In this document: positions 25,910 to 33,972 of the stretch, one piece after another | How the letters are laid out: each line of letters begins with the position of its first letter | Numbering within the stretch: position 1 is the first letter of the stretch | NCBI GenBank assembly: GCA_046727735.1 | Contig: JBKPDF010000010.1 | Span: forward strand, 62,001-126,000 | Reading direction: 5' to 3' | DNA from: AP-16 sp046727735 | Lineage (GTDB): Bacteria > Pseudomonadota > Alphaproteobacteria > Rhizobiales > Xanthobacteraceae | Length of the DNA: 64,000 bases | Translations under genes and position numbers: made by a program | Notes under the pieces: generated by a model | Databases searched by the model: none | Told to the model about the DNA's origin: nothing | Seen by the model: the letters and a program-made list of their open reading frames with translations, nothing else

Positions 25910-25931
25910 GAGTACATCCGTTTGTCTTCAA

Positions 25932-25952
25932 GCCGGAGCTCAATTCTCCGGC
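25932..25952. terminator. hairpin 22 bp after ccr
   Basis: GCCGGAG-CTCAATT-CTCCGGC is a perfect 7-bp stem with a 7-base loop. No T-run follows, so intrinsic termination is uncertain. The right arm overlaps the first copy of the 31-bp direct repeat. Confidence 0.35.
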
Positions 25953-25974
25953 ATGGTGTCGCCGAACTCGCGGT
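25944..25974. repeat. 31-bp direct repeat, left copy flanking vapBC
   Basis: Matches 26727-26757 at 28 of 31 positions in the same orientation. Read on the minus strand it encodes REFGDTMPEN-stop, a diverged version of the BrkB C-terminus REFGETLPEK-stop. The vapBC module lies between the two copies. The homology stops abruptly upstream of the Arg-Glu-Phe codons. Confidence 0.75.
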
Positions 25975-26002
25975 AATCCCACCTATCCCGCGCCGTCTTG
26001 GC

Positions 26003-26431
26003 TCAGTGAAGCGGGTTGAGCCAGCGCAATCCGGGAAATCGCGCGAAATCTCCGTCGGTCGAGCACAGTGTCAGCCCGTGCTCGACCGCCAACGCGGCCA
26101 GTTGAGCATCGGGCACGAGATTGCCGTGCACGCCGGGCAGTTCGAGAAATTCGCCGATAATTTCCTGATGACGTTCCGTCGGGCCAGGAGTCCACACCGG
26201 CTCGCATCGCAACCAATCTTGCACTTGCCGCCATGCGTCGGCCACGGCGAGCGGGTGGTCGAAGACTCGCGGATTGGTAGCGATCCTCAGAAAAGCGACA
26301 AGGCTGATCCAGGCGACGCCGACCGGGGCCGCTCCGTTCAGCCGATCATCGAGCCAGTTTCGAGCGGCCTCATGTTGCAAGAACAAAGTCATCTTGGCGT
26401 AGATGAGGAGGTTCGCATCGATCAAGATCAC
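26003..26431 (-). CDS. vapC: type II toxin VapC, PIN-domain ribonuclease
   Basis: A 142-residue PIN protein. The metal-binding acidic residues are Asp5 (MILIDANLL), Asp108 (VPDAQLAALA) and Asp126/Asp128 (STDGDF). The FLRIATNPRVF stretch marks the subgroup often paired with ribbon-helix-helix antitoxins. It probably cleaves RNA, often tRNA in this family. Its ATG overlaps the antitoxin stop by 4 bp (ATGA), giving translational coupling. Confidence 0.93.
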   Translation of the reverse strand: MILIDANLLIYAKMTLFLQHEAARNWLDDRLNGAAPVGVAWISLVAFLRIATNPRVFDHPLAVADAWRQVQDWLRCEPVWTPGPTERHQEIIGEFLELPGVHGNLVPDAQLAALAVEHGLTLCSTDGDFARFPGLRWLNPLH

Positions 26432-26676
26432 TTGAAGGCCTCGCCCTCGGTTATCGCTAGCACCTCCGGGATATTGTCGATGCTCGAAATCCGCAGCCGG
26501 CCGACATCGACGCCGACGGTACGGTAGAGTTGCGAGCGCTTCGGCCGCGCATTCATGTCTTTCAACCCGCGCCGCAGGGCTTCATTGACCAAATCTTTGA
26601 GCTTGGCATGGCGCGTTTTGCGCAGGCGCTCCAGGGCGATGGAGACGTCGTCGTCGAGTGTCAGGGTCGTACGCAT
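26428..26676 (-). CDS. vapB: type II antitoxin VapB, ribbon-helix-helix
   Basis: An 82-residue protein with an N-terminal ribbon-helix-helix (MRTTLTLDDDVSIALERLRK) and a C-terminal toxin-binding part. Such antitoxins neutralise the PIN toxin and repress their own promoter as a complex. A near-consensus promoter lies directly upstream, so close that the transcript would be leaderless or almost so. It is the first gene of the vapBC operon, downstream of brkB on the same strand. Confidence 0.9.
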   Translation of the reverse strand: MRTTLTLDDDVSIALERLRKTRHAKLKDLVNEALRRGLKDMNARPKRSQLYRTVGVDVGRLRISSIDNIPEVLAITEGEAFK

Positions 26677-26685
26677 GCATCAAAG

Positions 26686-26713
26686 CATATAAACCTTGAT
26701 GTCTTGATGTCAA
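26686..26713 (-). promoter_or_regulatory. vapBC promoter with tandem operator-like repeats
   Basis: On the minus strand TTGACA (26708-26713) is followed after 16 bases by TATATG (26686-26691). The spacer region contains two tandem GACATCAA units, which would suit binding by paired ribbon-helix-helix dimers. The predicted transcript start is about 3 bases before the vapB ATG at 26676, so there is no room for a ribosome site. Confidence 0.6.
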
Positions 26714-26722
26714 TGCGGGCCG

Positions 26723-27613
26723 TTATTTCTCCGGCAGCGTTTCGCCGAACTCGCGGTGGCGCCGCAGCACCGCGTTGAGCTCGCCGCCGTAGAGAAAGAT
26801 GCAGGCCGAATAATACAGGAACACCAGCGCGATCATCGCCGAGGCGAGCCCGGCGTAATAGGTCACGTAGGTTTCGGCGAACTCGGCCAAGTAGCGGCCG
26901 AACAACAGGCCGCCGGCAAGCCACAGCAACAGCGTGGCGACCACGCCGGGCGTGATTTCCCACAGCCGGCGCCGCCCGGCCGGCAGCCACAGATGCGTCA
27001 CCACGAGCGTCATGATCAGGACCAGGGTCGCCGCTCCGAGCCGCGCGAACGTCACCATGTTCTCGAACGGGGCGATCCACGGCGCATAACGCAGCGCGCG
27101 ATTGAAGATCAGGGGGCCGAGAATCACGAAGAACGACAGCGCGATCAGCGCCACCGCGCCGATCAGCACATAGGCGATCGATTCGAGCCGCAACAGCCAC
27201 CAGCCGCGCGATTCCTTGATGGCGTAAGCGCGGTTGAGCCCGATGCGCAGGCTCTCCACTCCGCTCGAGGAGAAATACACCGCGAGCGCCACCCCGATGG
27301 TGACGACGCCGCCATGGGCCTCGGTCAGCACGCGGTTGATCTCGCCGGTGATCGGCCCCGCTACCTCCTTGGGCCACGCTTCGAGCAGGATTTCGGCCGC
27401 CGTGTCGGCGAGCGTGTCCGAGCCGACCACGGCCGCGAACGCGGTGAGCACGATCAGGAACGGGAACAGCGCCATCAGCGCGGAAAGCGCGATGTGGCTT
27501 GCGATCGCCCAGCCGTCGTTGTCCAGGAACAACCAGAAGGCATCCATCACGACGCGGTAACAGTAGCGCAAGAATCGCACGGACCGTCCTCGCCCCGGCA
27601 GGAAGTCTCCCAT
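26723..27613 (-). CDS. YihY/BrkB family inner-membrane protein
   Basis: A 296-residue protein with about six helices. Family hallmarks are ALSALMALFPFLIVL in the first helix, SSGVESLRIGLNRAY in the second part and LYYSACIFLYGGELNAVL near the end. Once called ribonuclease BN, the family has no settled function and may move solutes or lipids. The ATG at 27613 is preferred over TTG at 27637. The 3' end is duplicated on the far side of vapBC. A perfect hairpin lies just upstream of the start. Confidence 0.9.
   Translation of the reverse strand: MGDFLPGRGRSVRFLRYCYRVVMDAFWLFLDNDGWAIASHIALSALMALFPFLIVLTAFAAVVGSDTLADTAAEILLEAWPKEVAGPITGEINRVLTEAHGGVVTIGVALAVYFSSSGVESLRIGLNRAYAIKESRGWWLLRLESIAYVLIGAVALIALSFFVILGPLIFNRALRYAPWIAPFENMVTFARLGAATLVLIMTLVVTHLWLPAGRRRLWEITPGVVATLLLWLAGGLLFGRYLAEFAETYVTYYAGLASAMIALVFLYYSACIFLYGGELNAVLRRHREFGETLPEK
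26727..26757. repeat. 31-bp direct repeat, right copy (brkB 3' end)
   Basis: This copy is part of the brkB coding end, while the partner at 25944-25974 is not in a gene. The distance between the equivalent ends is 783 bp, which spans the whole vapBC module. Confidence 0.75.
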
Positions 27614-27614
27614 C

Positions 27615-27635
27615 GCCAATCGGCAGGCGATTGGC
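27615..27635. promoter_or_regulatory. perfect inverted repeat before brkB
   Basis: GCCAATCG-N5-CGATTGGC ends one base before the ATG codon at 27613-27611 when read on the gene strand. It could be an operator or an mRNA hairpin that hides the start. No good ribosome site is visible for brkB, which makes an RNA effect plausible. Confidence 0.45.
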
Positions 27636-27780
27636 AAGGGCCGGCGTGCAGCTGCCGGATTCCGTCACACCTTGGCACCGATCGGCGCCGAAAGGGTTTT
27701 GCTTTTGTGCAGTGCACGCGTAATTTCGAGGCAAGCCTAGGCCCCCTTCGCGATGGCCGGCTCCCGCAACGGAACCTGCA

Positions 27781-29451
27781 ATGTCCCTGACCCAGGCCCG
27801 AACCGATGCTGCCGCCGATGTTGTAGCCCTGGCGCAGGATGCCGCCGCCGCGTTCGAGGCGCTGCTCGCCGACGCGACGCTCGCGGTACGCGCGCGGGTG
27901 TCGCCGGGCGGGAAGGTGTCGAGCCGGATGATCGACCGCGAGCAGCGGGCGACGCACGGCCTGGCGTGGTTCGCCACCTATGTGGAAGCGGTGCGGCAGC
28001 TCGCGGCCTATGCGGAGCGCATGCACCGTACCGGTCGGCTCGGGGAGCTCGAAGCCTTGGCGGCCCGCGCCGGCATCGGCGAGTATCTGGCGCAGGCGAT
28101 GGGCGGAATCCCCATCAGCCAGGGCGAGATCGTAAGGCCTGCCGATCTAGGTCTCACGAATTCGCAGGTCGCCGCCCGCGTGACAGCCCGGGTCGAGCGC
28201 GTGCTGGCGGACGGCAACAGCGCGAAACATCGCGCGCGGCTCGTCGAGCTGATGCGCGGGGGCGGATCGCTGGTCGACCACGGCCTCGACGAGACGCTCG
28301 AAGCGATCCGCGAAGAGATGCGAAAATTCACCGAAAGCGAGGTGGTGCCCCATGCCCATCAGTGGCACCTGTCGAACCGTTACATCCCGGTCGAAACGAT
28401 CGCGCGCATGGCCGAGCTAGGCGTGTTCGGCCTCACCATCCCGGAGGAATATGGCGGGATGGGTTTGGGCAAAGAGTCGATGTGCGTCGTCTCCGAGGAA
28501 TTGTCGCGCGGCTATATCGGCGTGGGCTCGCTCGGCACGCGCTCGGAAATCGCCGCGGAGCTTATTCTCGGCGGCGGTACCGAGGACCAGAAGCGCAAAT
28601 GGTTGCCGAAGATCGCCTCGGGCGAAGTGCTGCCGACCGCGGTATTCACCGAGCCCAATGTCGGCTCGGATCTTGCCTCGCTGAAGACCCGCGCGGTTCG
28701 GGCGGGCGGAGTCTACAAGGTCTACGGCAACAAGACCTGGATCACGCATCCGGTGCGCGCCGATCTGATGACGCTCCTGGTCCGCACCAATCCCGACGAG
28801 CCTGGCTATCGCGGGCTCTCGATGCTGCTCGCCGAAAAGCCGCGGGGCAGCGACGAAGATCCGTTCCCGGCCCAAGGCATGTCCGGCACCGAGATCGAGG
28901 TCATCGGTTATCGCGGCATGAAGGAGTACGAAATCGCCTTCGACGGATTCGAGGTTAAGGCGGAGAACCTCCTGGGCGGTGTCGAGGGCGAGGGATTCAA
29001 GCAGCTGATGCAGACGTTCGAGTCGGCGCGCATCCAGACCGCCGCGCGCGCGGTCGGGGTGGCGCAATCGGCGATGGAGCTCGCCTTGCGCTATGCCGAG
29101 GAACGCGTGCAGTTCGGCGAACCGCTGATCGAGTTCCCGCGCGTCGCCGACAAGCTCGCGATGATGGCGGCGGAGCTGATGCTGGCGCGCCAGATCACTT
29201 ATTACGCGGCCCGGCAGAAGGATTCCGGCCGGCGCTGCGATCTCGAGGCCGGCATGGCCAAGCTGCTGGCGGCGCGCGTCGCCTGGGCGGCCGCAGACAA
29301 TGCGGTGCAGATCCACGGCGGCAACGGCTTTGCGCTCGAATATCCGGTCTCGCGCGTCCTGTGCGATGCCCGCATCCTCAACATTTTCGAGGGCGCAGCC
29401 GAAATCCAGGCGCAGGTGATCGCGCGCCGGCTGCTCGATCGGGGAAATTGA
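27781..29451 (+). CDS. mcd: methylsuccinyl-CoA dehydrogenase
   Basis: A 556-residue acyl-CoA dehydrogenase-family flavoprotein that oxidises (2S)-methylsuccinyl-CoA to mesaconyl-CoA. The dehydrogenase core starts near residue 175 and has TAVFTEPNVGSDLASL, WITHPVRADLMTLLVRT and the C-terminal HGGNGFALEYPVSRVLCDARI. The N-terminal extension of about 170 residues (SPGGKVSSRMIDREQRATHGLAWFATYVEA, read in parts) is the diagnostic mark of Mcd versus ordinary acyl-CoA dehydrogenases. Its neighbours ccr, meaA and etfBA support the assignment. Confidence 0.93.
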   Translation: MSLTQARTDAAADVVALAQDAAAAFEALLADATLAVRARVSPGGKVSSRMIDREQRATHGLAWFATYVEAVRQLAAYAERMHRTGRLGELEALAARAGIGEYLAQAMGGIPISQGEIVRPADLGLTNSQVAARVTARVERVLADGNSAKHRARLVELMRGGGSLVDHGLDETLEAIREEMRKFTESEVVPHAHQWHLSNRYIPVETIARMAELGVFGLTIPEEYGGMGLGKESMCVVSEELSRGYIGVGSLGTRSEIAAELILGGGTEDQKRKWLPKIASGEVLPTAVFTEPNVGSDLASLKTRAVRAGGVYKVYGNKTWITHPVRADLMTLLVRTNPDEPGYRGLSMLLAEKPRGSDEDPFPAQGMSGTEIEVIGYRGMKEYEIAFDGFEVKAENLLGGVEGEGFKQLMQTFESARIQTAARAVGVAQSAMELALRYAEERVQFGEPLIEFPRVADKLAMMAAELMLARQITYYAARQKDSGRRCDLEAGMAKLLAARVAWAAADNAVQIHGGNGFALEYPVSRVLCDARILNIFEGAAEIQAQVIARRLLDRGN

Positions 29452-29561
29452 GGTGTCGGGACTAGCCGCCGGATACCGCCCGCGCCCCTCCCCATCGAGA
29501 GAGATCGAGCGCGTCGGCCCCCACGGTGGCCAACATGGGGCTGCAGTGTTAAGAGGCGAAT

Positions 29562-29756
29562 ATGGCCGACATCCTGTCGTATGTCCTTGTGCCGATCGCG
29601 ATCGGCGCGGTTGCCGTCGTGCTGGGGCTCGGGCTCTGGAACACGATGCAGGGCGGCTCGCCGCACAAATCCCAACGGCTGATGCGGTTGCGGGTCTTGC
29701 TGCAAGCGATCGCCATTCTGATCGCCATGGTGACCATATGGGCGCTCGGTCGCTGA
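29562..29756 (+). CDS. HIG1-domain twin transmembrane protein
   Basis: A 64-residue protein with two helices separated by a short basic loop (SPHKSQRLMRLRVLLQA), the HIG1 (hypoxia-induced gene) pattern that in mitochondria acts on respiratory supercomplexes. AGAGG precedes the ATG. It sits between mcd and the cobalamin adenosyltransferase with short gaps (about 110 and 29 bp), in a layout common in Rhizobiales, so it is probably co-transcribed with pduO. Its bacterial function is not known. Confidence 0.85.
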   Translation: MADILSYVLVPIAIGAVAVVLGLGLWNTMQGGSPHKSQRLMRLRVLLQAIAILIAMVTIWALGR

Positions 29757-29785
29757 GCGGCGCCGCGAAGCTCGGCTGAGGCAAC

Positions 29786-30364
29786 ATGGTCGTCCTGAAC
29801 CGGATCTACACGCGGGCCGGCGACGACGGCACGACCGCGCTCGGCACCGGCGAGCGTCGGCCGAAATACGATTTGCGGATTGCCGCCTACGGCACGGTCG
29901 ACGAGCTCAATGCGGTCATCGGACTTGCTCGCCTCCACGCCGGTGGCGATGCGGGACTCGACGCGATACTGGCGCGCATCCAGAACGATCTGTTCGACCT
30001 CGGCGCGGATCTCAGCACGCCCGGGAAAGCCAAAGGGCCCGGGGGCGTGCGCCTCGCCATTGTCGATGCGCAAAGCAATCGGCTCGAACGCGAGATCGAC
30101 GAGCTCAATGCGGGTCTTGCCCCGCTGCGCTCGTTCGTGCTCCCCGGCGGCAATCCCGCAGCCGCATATCTGCACCTCGCTCGAACGGTCGCGCGGCGCG
30201 CCGAGCGGCAGATCGTGGAACTCGCGGACAAGCCCGGCGAGAGCGTGTCGGCGGCGGCGCGCAAATATATCAATCGCCTGTCCGATCTGCTGTTCGTGGC
30301 CAGCCGCTATTGCAACGAGCAGGGCGCGCGTGACGTGCTCTGGGTCCCTGGACAAAACCGGTGA
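29786..30364 (+). CDS. pduO: ATP:cob(I)alamin adenosyltransferase (PduO type)
   Basis: A 192-residue enzyme that makes adenosylcobalamin. The N-terminal nucleotide motif is RIYTRAGDDGTTALGTGERRPK, followed by AYGTVDELNAVIGLAR; the C-terminal cobalamin/ATP pocket is VLPGGNPAAAYLHLARTVARRAERQ with YINRLSDLLFVASRY. PduO enzymes are trimers. Placed between mcd and etfBA in a block with meaA, it most likely supplies the cofactor for ethylmalonyl-CoA mutase and methylmalonyl-CoA mutase. Confidence 0.95.
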   Translation: MVVLNRIYTRAGDDGTTALGTGERRPKYDLRIAAYGTVDELNAVIGLARLHAGGDAGLDAILARIQNDLFDLGADLSTPGKAKGPGGVRLAIVDAQSNRLEREIDELNAGLAPLRSFVLPGGNPAAAYLHLARTVARRAERQIVELADKPGESVSAAARKYINRLSDLLFVASRYCNEQGARDVLWVPGQNR

Positions 30365-30394
30365 GCGCTGCGAACCGGGGCGAGCGGCGGAAAG

Positions 30395-30459
30395 TTGACA
30401 CTTTTGGGCGGCGGCCTTTAGGGTTCCGGCCCTGCGCGATCGATCATTTGCGGCTGCAG
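30395..30459 (+). promoter_or_regulatory. candidate etfBA promoter and TTGC-N4-GCAG dyad
   Basis: TTGACA at 30395-30400 is followed at 17-base spacing by TTAGGG, a good -35 with a poor -10. TTGC-N4-GCAG lies at 30448-30459, 21 bp before the etfB ATG, and matches the dyad seen in the meaA-ccr gap. Whether both elements are used together is unknown. Confidence 0.4.
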
Positions 30460-30479
30460 CCCTTTGCGAGCGGACATTC

Positions 30480-31229
30480 ATGAAGCTGCTGGTTCCGGTA
30501 AAGCGCGTCGTCGATTTCAACGTCAAGGTCCGGGTCAAGGCCGACGGTTCCGGGGTCGAGCTCGCGAACGTCAAAATGTCGATGAACCCCTTCGACGAGA
30601 TCGCGGTCGAAGAGGCGATCCGGCTCAAGGAGCAAGGCAAGGCGACCGAGATCGTCTGCGTCTCGATCGGCCCCCAGCAGGCCGCTGAGACCATCCGCAC
30701 CGCGCTCGCGATGGGCGCCGACCGCGGCGTCCTGGTCAAGACCGAGGTGAGCCCGGAGCCGCTCGCGGTCGCCAAGATTCTCAAGAGCGTGGTCGAAGAG
30801 GAAAAGCCCGGTTTGGTGATTCTCGGCAAGCAGGCGATCGACGACGACTGCAATCAGACCGGACAGATGCTGGCCGCGCTGCTCGGCTGGCCGCAAGGCA
30901 CGTTCGCGTCCAAGATCGTCGTGGAAGGCGCGGAGTTGCTGGTCACCCGGGAGGTCGACGGCGGGCTCCAGACCGTCAAATTGAAGTTGCCGGCGATCGT
31001 CACCACCGACTTGAGGCTCAACGAGCCGCGGTATGCCAGTCTTCCCAACATCATGAAAGCCAAGAAAAAGCCGATTGCCGACAAGACCCCCGAAGTCTAC
31101 GGCATCGACGTGAAGCCGCGGCTCGAAATCGTGAAAACGTCGGAGCCGCCCGGCCGCAAGGCGGGCATCAAGGTCGCCTCGGTCGCCGAGCTCGTCGGCA
31201 AGCTGAAGAACGAGGCCGGCGTGCTGTGA
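30480..31229 (+). CDS. etfB: electron transfer flavoprotein subunit beta
   Basis: A 249-residue AMP-binding subunit of the ETF heterodimer. The opening MKLLVPVKRVVDFNVKVRVK and the signature VNPFDEIAVEEA-type stretch (MNPFDEIAVEEAIRLKE) plus KQAIDDDCNQTGQMLAALLGWPQ are typical. It accepts electrons from acyl-CoA dehydrogenases, including the Mcd encoded nearby, and passes them to ETF:quinone oxidoreductase. It is followed by etfA after 22 bp. Confidence 0.97.
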   Translation: MKLLVPVKRVVDFNVKVRVKADGSGVELANVKMSMNPFDEIAVEEAIRLKEQGKATEIVCVSIGPQQAAETIRTALAMGADRGVLVKTEVSPEPLAVAKILKSVVEEEKPGLVILGKQAIDDDCNQTGQMLAALLGWPQGTFASKIVVEGAELLVTREVDGGLQTVKLKLPAIVTTDLRLNEPRYASLPNIMKAKKKPIADKTPEVYGIDVKPRLEIVKTSEPPGRKAGIKVASVAELVGKLKNEAGVL

Positions 31230-31251
31230 TGCCCTCGCAAGGACACGCGCG

Positions 31252-32196
31252 ATGAAGACGCTGCTGCTCGCCAAGCACGACAACAAGCGGCTGTTCGACG
31301 CCACCCACAAGGCGCTCAGTGCCGGGCAAGGGCTGGGCGGAGAAATCGACGTTCTGGTCGCCGGCAAGGATTGCCGCAGCGTCGCGGACGAGGCAGCGAA
31401 GCTCGCCGGTGTCGCCAAGGTTCTGCTGGCCGAGCACCCGAGCCTCGAACATCGGCTGGCCGAGCCGACCGCCGCCCTCATCGTGTCGCTTGCGGGTCCT
31501 TACGATGCAATCGTCGCGCCCGCGACCACAACTGGTAAGAATGTGATGCCGCGGGTCGCGGCGCTGCTCGACGTGATGCAAATCTCCGACGTGATCAAAG
31601 TCTTGGGACCGGACACGTTCGAGCGGCCGATCTACGCCGGCAACGCCATTCAGACCGTGCGCTCGCGCGAGCCCAAGAAGGTGATCACAGTCAGGACTGC
31701 CGCCTTCCAGGCGGCCGGGACGGGCGGCTCGGCACCGATCGAGGCCGTATCGGTGCCCGAAACGCCTGCGGTCTCGAGCTTCGTCGGAGAGGAATTGTCC
31801 AAATCCGATCGGCCCGAGCTCACGGGCGCCAAAATCGTCATTTCCGGCGGGCGCGCGATGCAGAGCCGGGACAATTTCACGAAATACATCGAGCCGGTGG
31901 CCGACAAGCTCGGCGCCGCGATCGGAGCCTCGCGCGCCGCCGTCGATGCCGGCTACGCGCCCAATGACTGGCAGGTGGGTCAGACCGGCAAGGTGGTTGC
32001 GCCCGAGCTCTACATCGCGGTCGGCATCTCCGGAGCGATCCAGCATCTGGCCGGAATGAAGGACTCCAAGGTCATCGTCGCCATCAACAAAGACGAGGAG
32101 GCCCCGATTTTCCAAGTCGCGGATTACGGCCTCGTCGCCGACCTGTTCCAGGTCCTGCCGGAACTCGCCGAGGAACTCGGCAAGCGCAGCACGTGA
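31252..32196 (+). CDS. etfA: electron transfer flavoprotein subunit alpha
   Basis: A 314-residue FAD-binding subunit. The N-terminal domain starts TLLLAKHDNKRLFDATHKAL; the C-terminal FAD domain contains GGRAMQSRDNF, KLGAAIGASRAAVDAGYAPNDWQVGQTG (read in parts) and LYIAVGISGAIQHLAGMKDSKVIVAIN. AAGGAC lies upstream of the ATG. It forms a complex with EtfB in the cytoplasm. Confidence 0.97.
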   Translation: MKTLLLAKHDNKRLFDATHKALSAGQGLGGEIDVLVAGKDCRSVADEAAKLAGVAKVLLAEHPSLEHRLAEPTAALIVSLAGPYDAIVAPATTTGKNVMPRVAALLDVMQISDVIKVLGPDTFERPIYAGNAIQTVRSREPKKVITVRTAAFQAAGTGGSAPIEAVSVPETPAVSSFVGEELSKSDRPELTGAKIVISGGRAMQSRDNFTKYIEPVADKLGAAIGASRAAVDAGYAPNDWQVGQTGKVVAPELYIAVGISGAIQHLAGMKDSKVIVAINKDEEAPIFQVADYGLVADLFQVLPELAEELGKRST

Positions 32197-32311
32197 GCTT
32201 CGACTGTGGTGTCGGAGCGCGGATCGTCGTAAAGACCCACGGGAATCGCTTAACATTCGTCATGCCAGGACGGTGATGCTCGCTCCGGTCGAATCGGTCA
32301 GGACCAACCCC

Positions 32312-33193
32312 ATGCAGCTCGACATTCGCCACGTCGGCGTGATCGGTGCCGGTCAGATGGGTAACGGCATAGCCCATGTATGTGCGCTGTCCGGCTTTTC
32401 CGTGCTGCTGAACGACCTCTCGCTCGATCGGGTGAAGTCGAGCCTCGCCACCATCAACGGCAACATGGCCCGTCAGGTCGGCAAAAACCTCATCACCGAG
32501 GAAGAGCGCAAAGCTGCGCTGGCGCGGATCACGCCGGCCGAGAAGCTCGATGCGCTCGGCAATTGCGATTTGGTGATCGAAACGGCCGCGGAAAAAGAGG
32601 ACGTCAAGGTCAAGATCTTCGCCGAGCTCTGCCCGATGCTCAAACCCGAGGCGATTCTCGGCACGAACACGTCCTCCATTTCCATCACCCGGCTCGCCTC
32701 CACGACCGATCGTCCGGAAAAATTCATCGGGATCCATTTCATGAATCCGGTGCCGGTGATGGAGCTGGTCGAGCTGGTCCGCGGTATCGCGACTGCCGAC
32801 ACCACCTTCGAGACCACCAAGGATTTCGTGCAGAAGCTCGGCAAGATTCCGGCGGTTGCCGAGGACTTTCCGGCATTCATCGTCAACCGCATCCTGCTGC
32901 CCATGATCAACGAGGCGATCTATACGCTCTATGAGGGCGTGGGCACGGTCGAGTCGATCGACACCGCGATGCGGCTCGGCACCCACCACCCCATGGGTCC
33001 GCTGCAGCTCGCAGACTTCATCGGTCTCGATACCTGCCTGGCGGTGATGCAGGTGCTGCACGAAGGCCTCGCCGATTCCAAGTACCGGCCCTGCCCATTG
33101 CTGGTGAAATACGTCGAAGCCGGCTGGCTCGGCCGCAAGACGCAGCGCGGGTTCTACGATTATCGCGGGGACAAGCCGGTGCCGACGCGCTGA
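32312..33193 (+). CDS. hbdA: 3-hydroxybutyryl-CoA dehydrogenase
   Basis: A 293-residue NAD(P)-dependent enzyme that interconverts acetoacetyl-CoA and 3-hydroxybutyryl-CoA. The Rossmann motif is GVIGAGQMGNGIAHVCALSGF; the catalytic His/Glu region is GIHFMNPVPVMELVELVRG, with the C-terminal domain motif VNRILLPMINEAIY. The ATG at 32312 has AGGA nine bases upstream and gives the family's usual length; an in-frame ATG exists at 32273. Together with a crotonase it would feed crotonyl-CoA to Ccr. Confidence 0.93.
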   Translation: MQLDIRHVGVIGAGQMGNGIAHVCALSGFSVLLNDLSLDRVKSSLATINGNMARQVGKNLITEEERKAALARITPAEKLDALGNCDLVIETAAEKEDVKVKIFAELCPMLKPEAILGTNTSSISITRLASTTDRPEKFIGIHFMNPVPVMELVELVRGIATADTTFETTKDFVQKLGKIPAVAEDFPAFIVNRILLPMINEAIYTLYEGVGTVESIDTAMRLGTHHPMGPLQLADFIGLDTCLAVMQVLHEGLADSKYRPCPLLVKYVEAGWLGRKTQRGFYDYRGDKPVPTR

Positions 33194-33292
33194 CTACGGC
33201 ACGCATTGCGCCGCGCACGTGGGCGACCCAATAACCCTGATCGGATTTGTAGGTGGGTTGCAGGCATCCGCGGGCCGCGGCACCGATTTACT

Positions 33293-33946
33293 TCACCCCC
33301 CGATCGCCGCACGTACCAGCTTCAACGCATCCGCGCTCGTCCATTCGGCAGGCCCGGCCAGGATCGCGGTTTCGCAGCCTTGTGGGTCGATGAATACCGT
33401 CGTGGGCATCCCGAATGCCCAGCCCATGGCCTTGAGATCCTGGAACACTTTGGCGCTCGGGTCGGCGTAATACGCAAGATGACCGATACCGGTCTCCCGC
33501 AACCAGGCTTTCGGCTTCTCCCGGTCGCGTGTGTCGATGTTGATCGCCACGACCTGGAAGCCGGGTCCGCCGAGCCGTGCCTGCAGATCGTCGAGCGCCG
33601 GCATCTCTTTGCGACACGGCACGCACCAGGTGGCCCAGAGATTGAGCAAGACCGCCCGGCCCCGCCATTCTTCGAGGGTCCTGCGATCACCCGCGCCGTC
33701 TTCGAACACGAGGTTGGGAACGCGGCGCGGCTCGTTTGCGACCGCGACGGCGGCCACTTCTCCGCGCGCCAAGGGCGCCATCCGCTGCGCTGTTTGCACT
33801 GCTGGGCGGCAGGCCGCCTCGCCGTCATTGCGCCCCAAGCCGCCCATCCCGTATACCGCCGCGAGCCCGGCTGTCGCTGCCAAAGCCCCAGCGAACGCCC
33901 ACACAGCCGCGGGACGAAATCGTCGTTGCTCGCGTCGATCGGTCAT
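33293..33946 (-). CDS. tlpA: thiol:disulfide interchange protein TlpA
   Basis: A 217-residue membrane-anchored thioredoxin. One N-terminal helix (AAVWAFAGALAATAGLAAVYG) tethers a periplasmic thioredoxin domain with the active site WCVPC and the cis-Pro loop GMPTTVF. In Bradyrhizobium TlpA delivers reductant to copper chaperones for cytochrome oxidase. A GTG two codons earlier (33952) is an alternative start. The start is only 26 bp from the divergent argH start. Confidence 0.93.
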   Translation of the reverse strand: MTDRREQRRFRPAAVWAFAGALAATAGLAAVYGMGGLGRNDGEAACRPAVQTAQRMAPLARGEVAAVAVANEPRRVPNLVFEDGAGDRRTLEEWRGRAVLLNLWATWCVPCRKEMPALDDLQARLGGPGFQVVAINIDTRDREKPKAWLRETGIGHLAYYADPSAKVFQDLKAMGWAFGMPTTVFIDPQGCETAILAGPAEWTSADALKLVRAAIGG

Positions 33947-33972
33947 CGCCACTGCCTATAAATGGACGAGCC

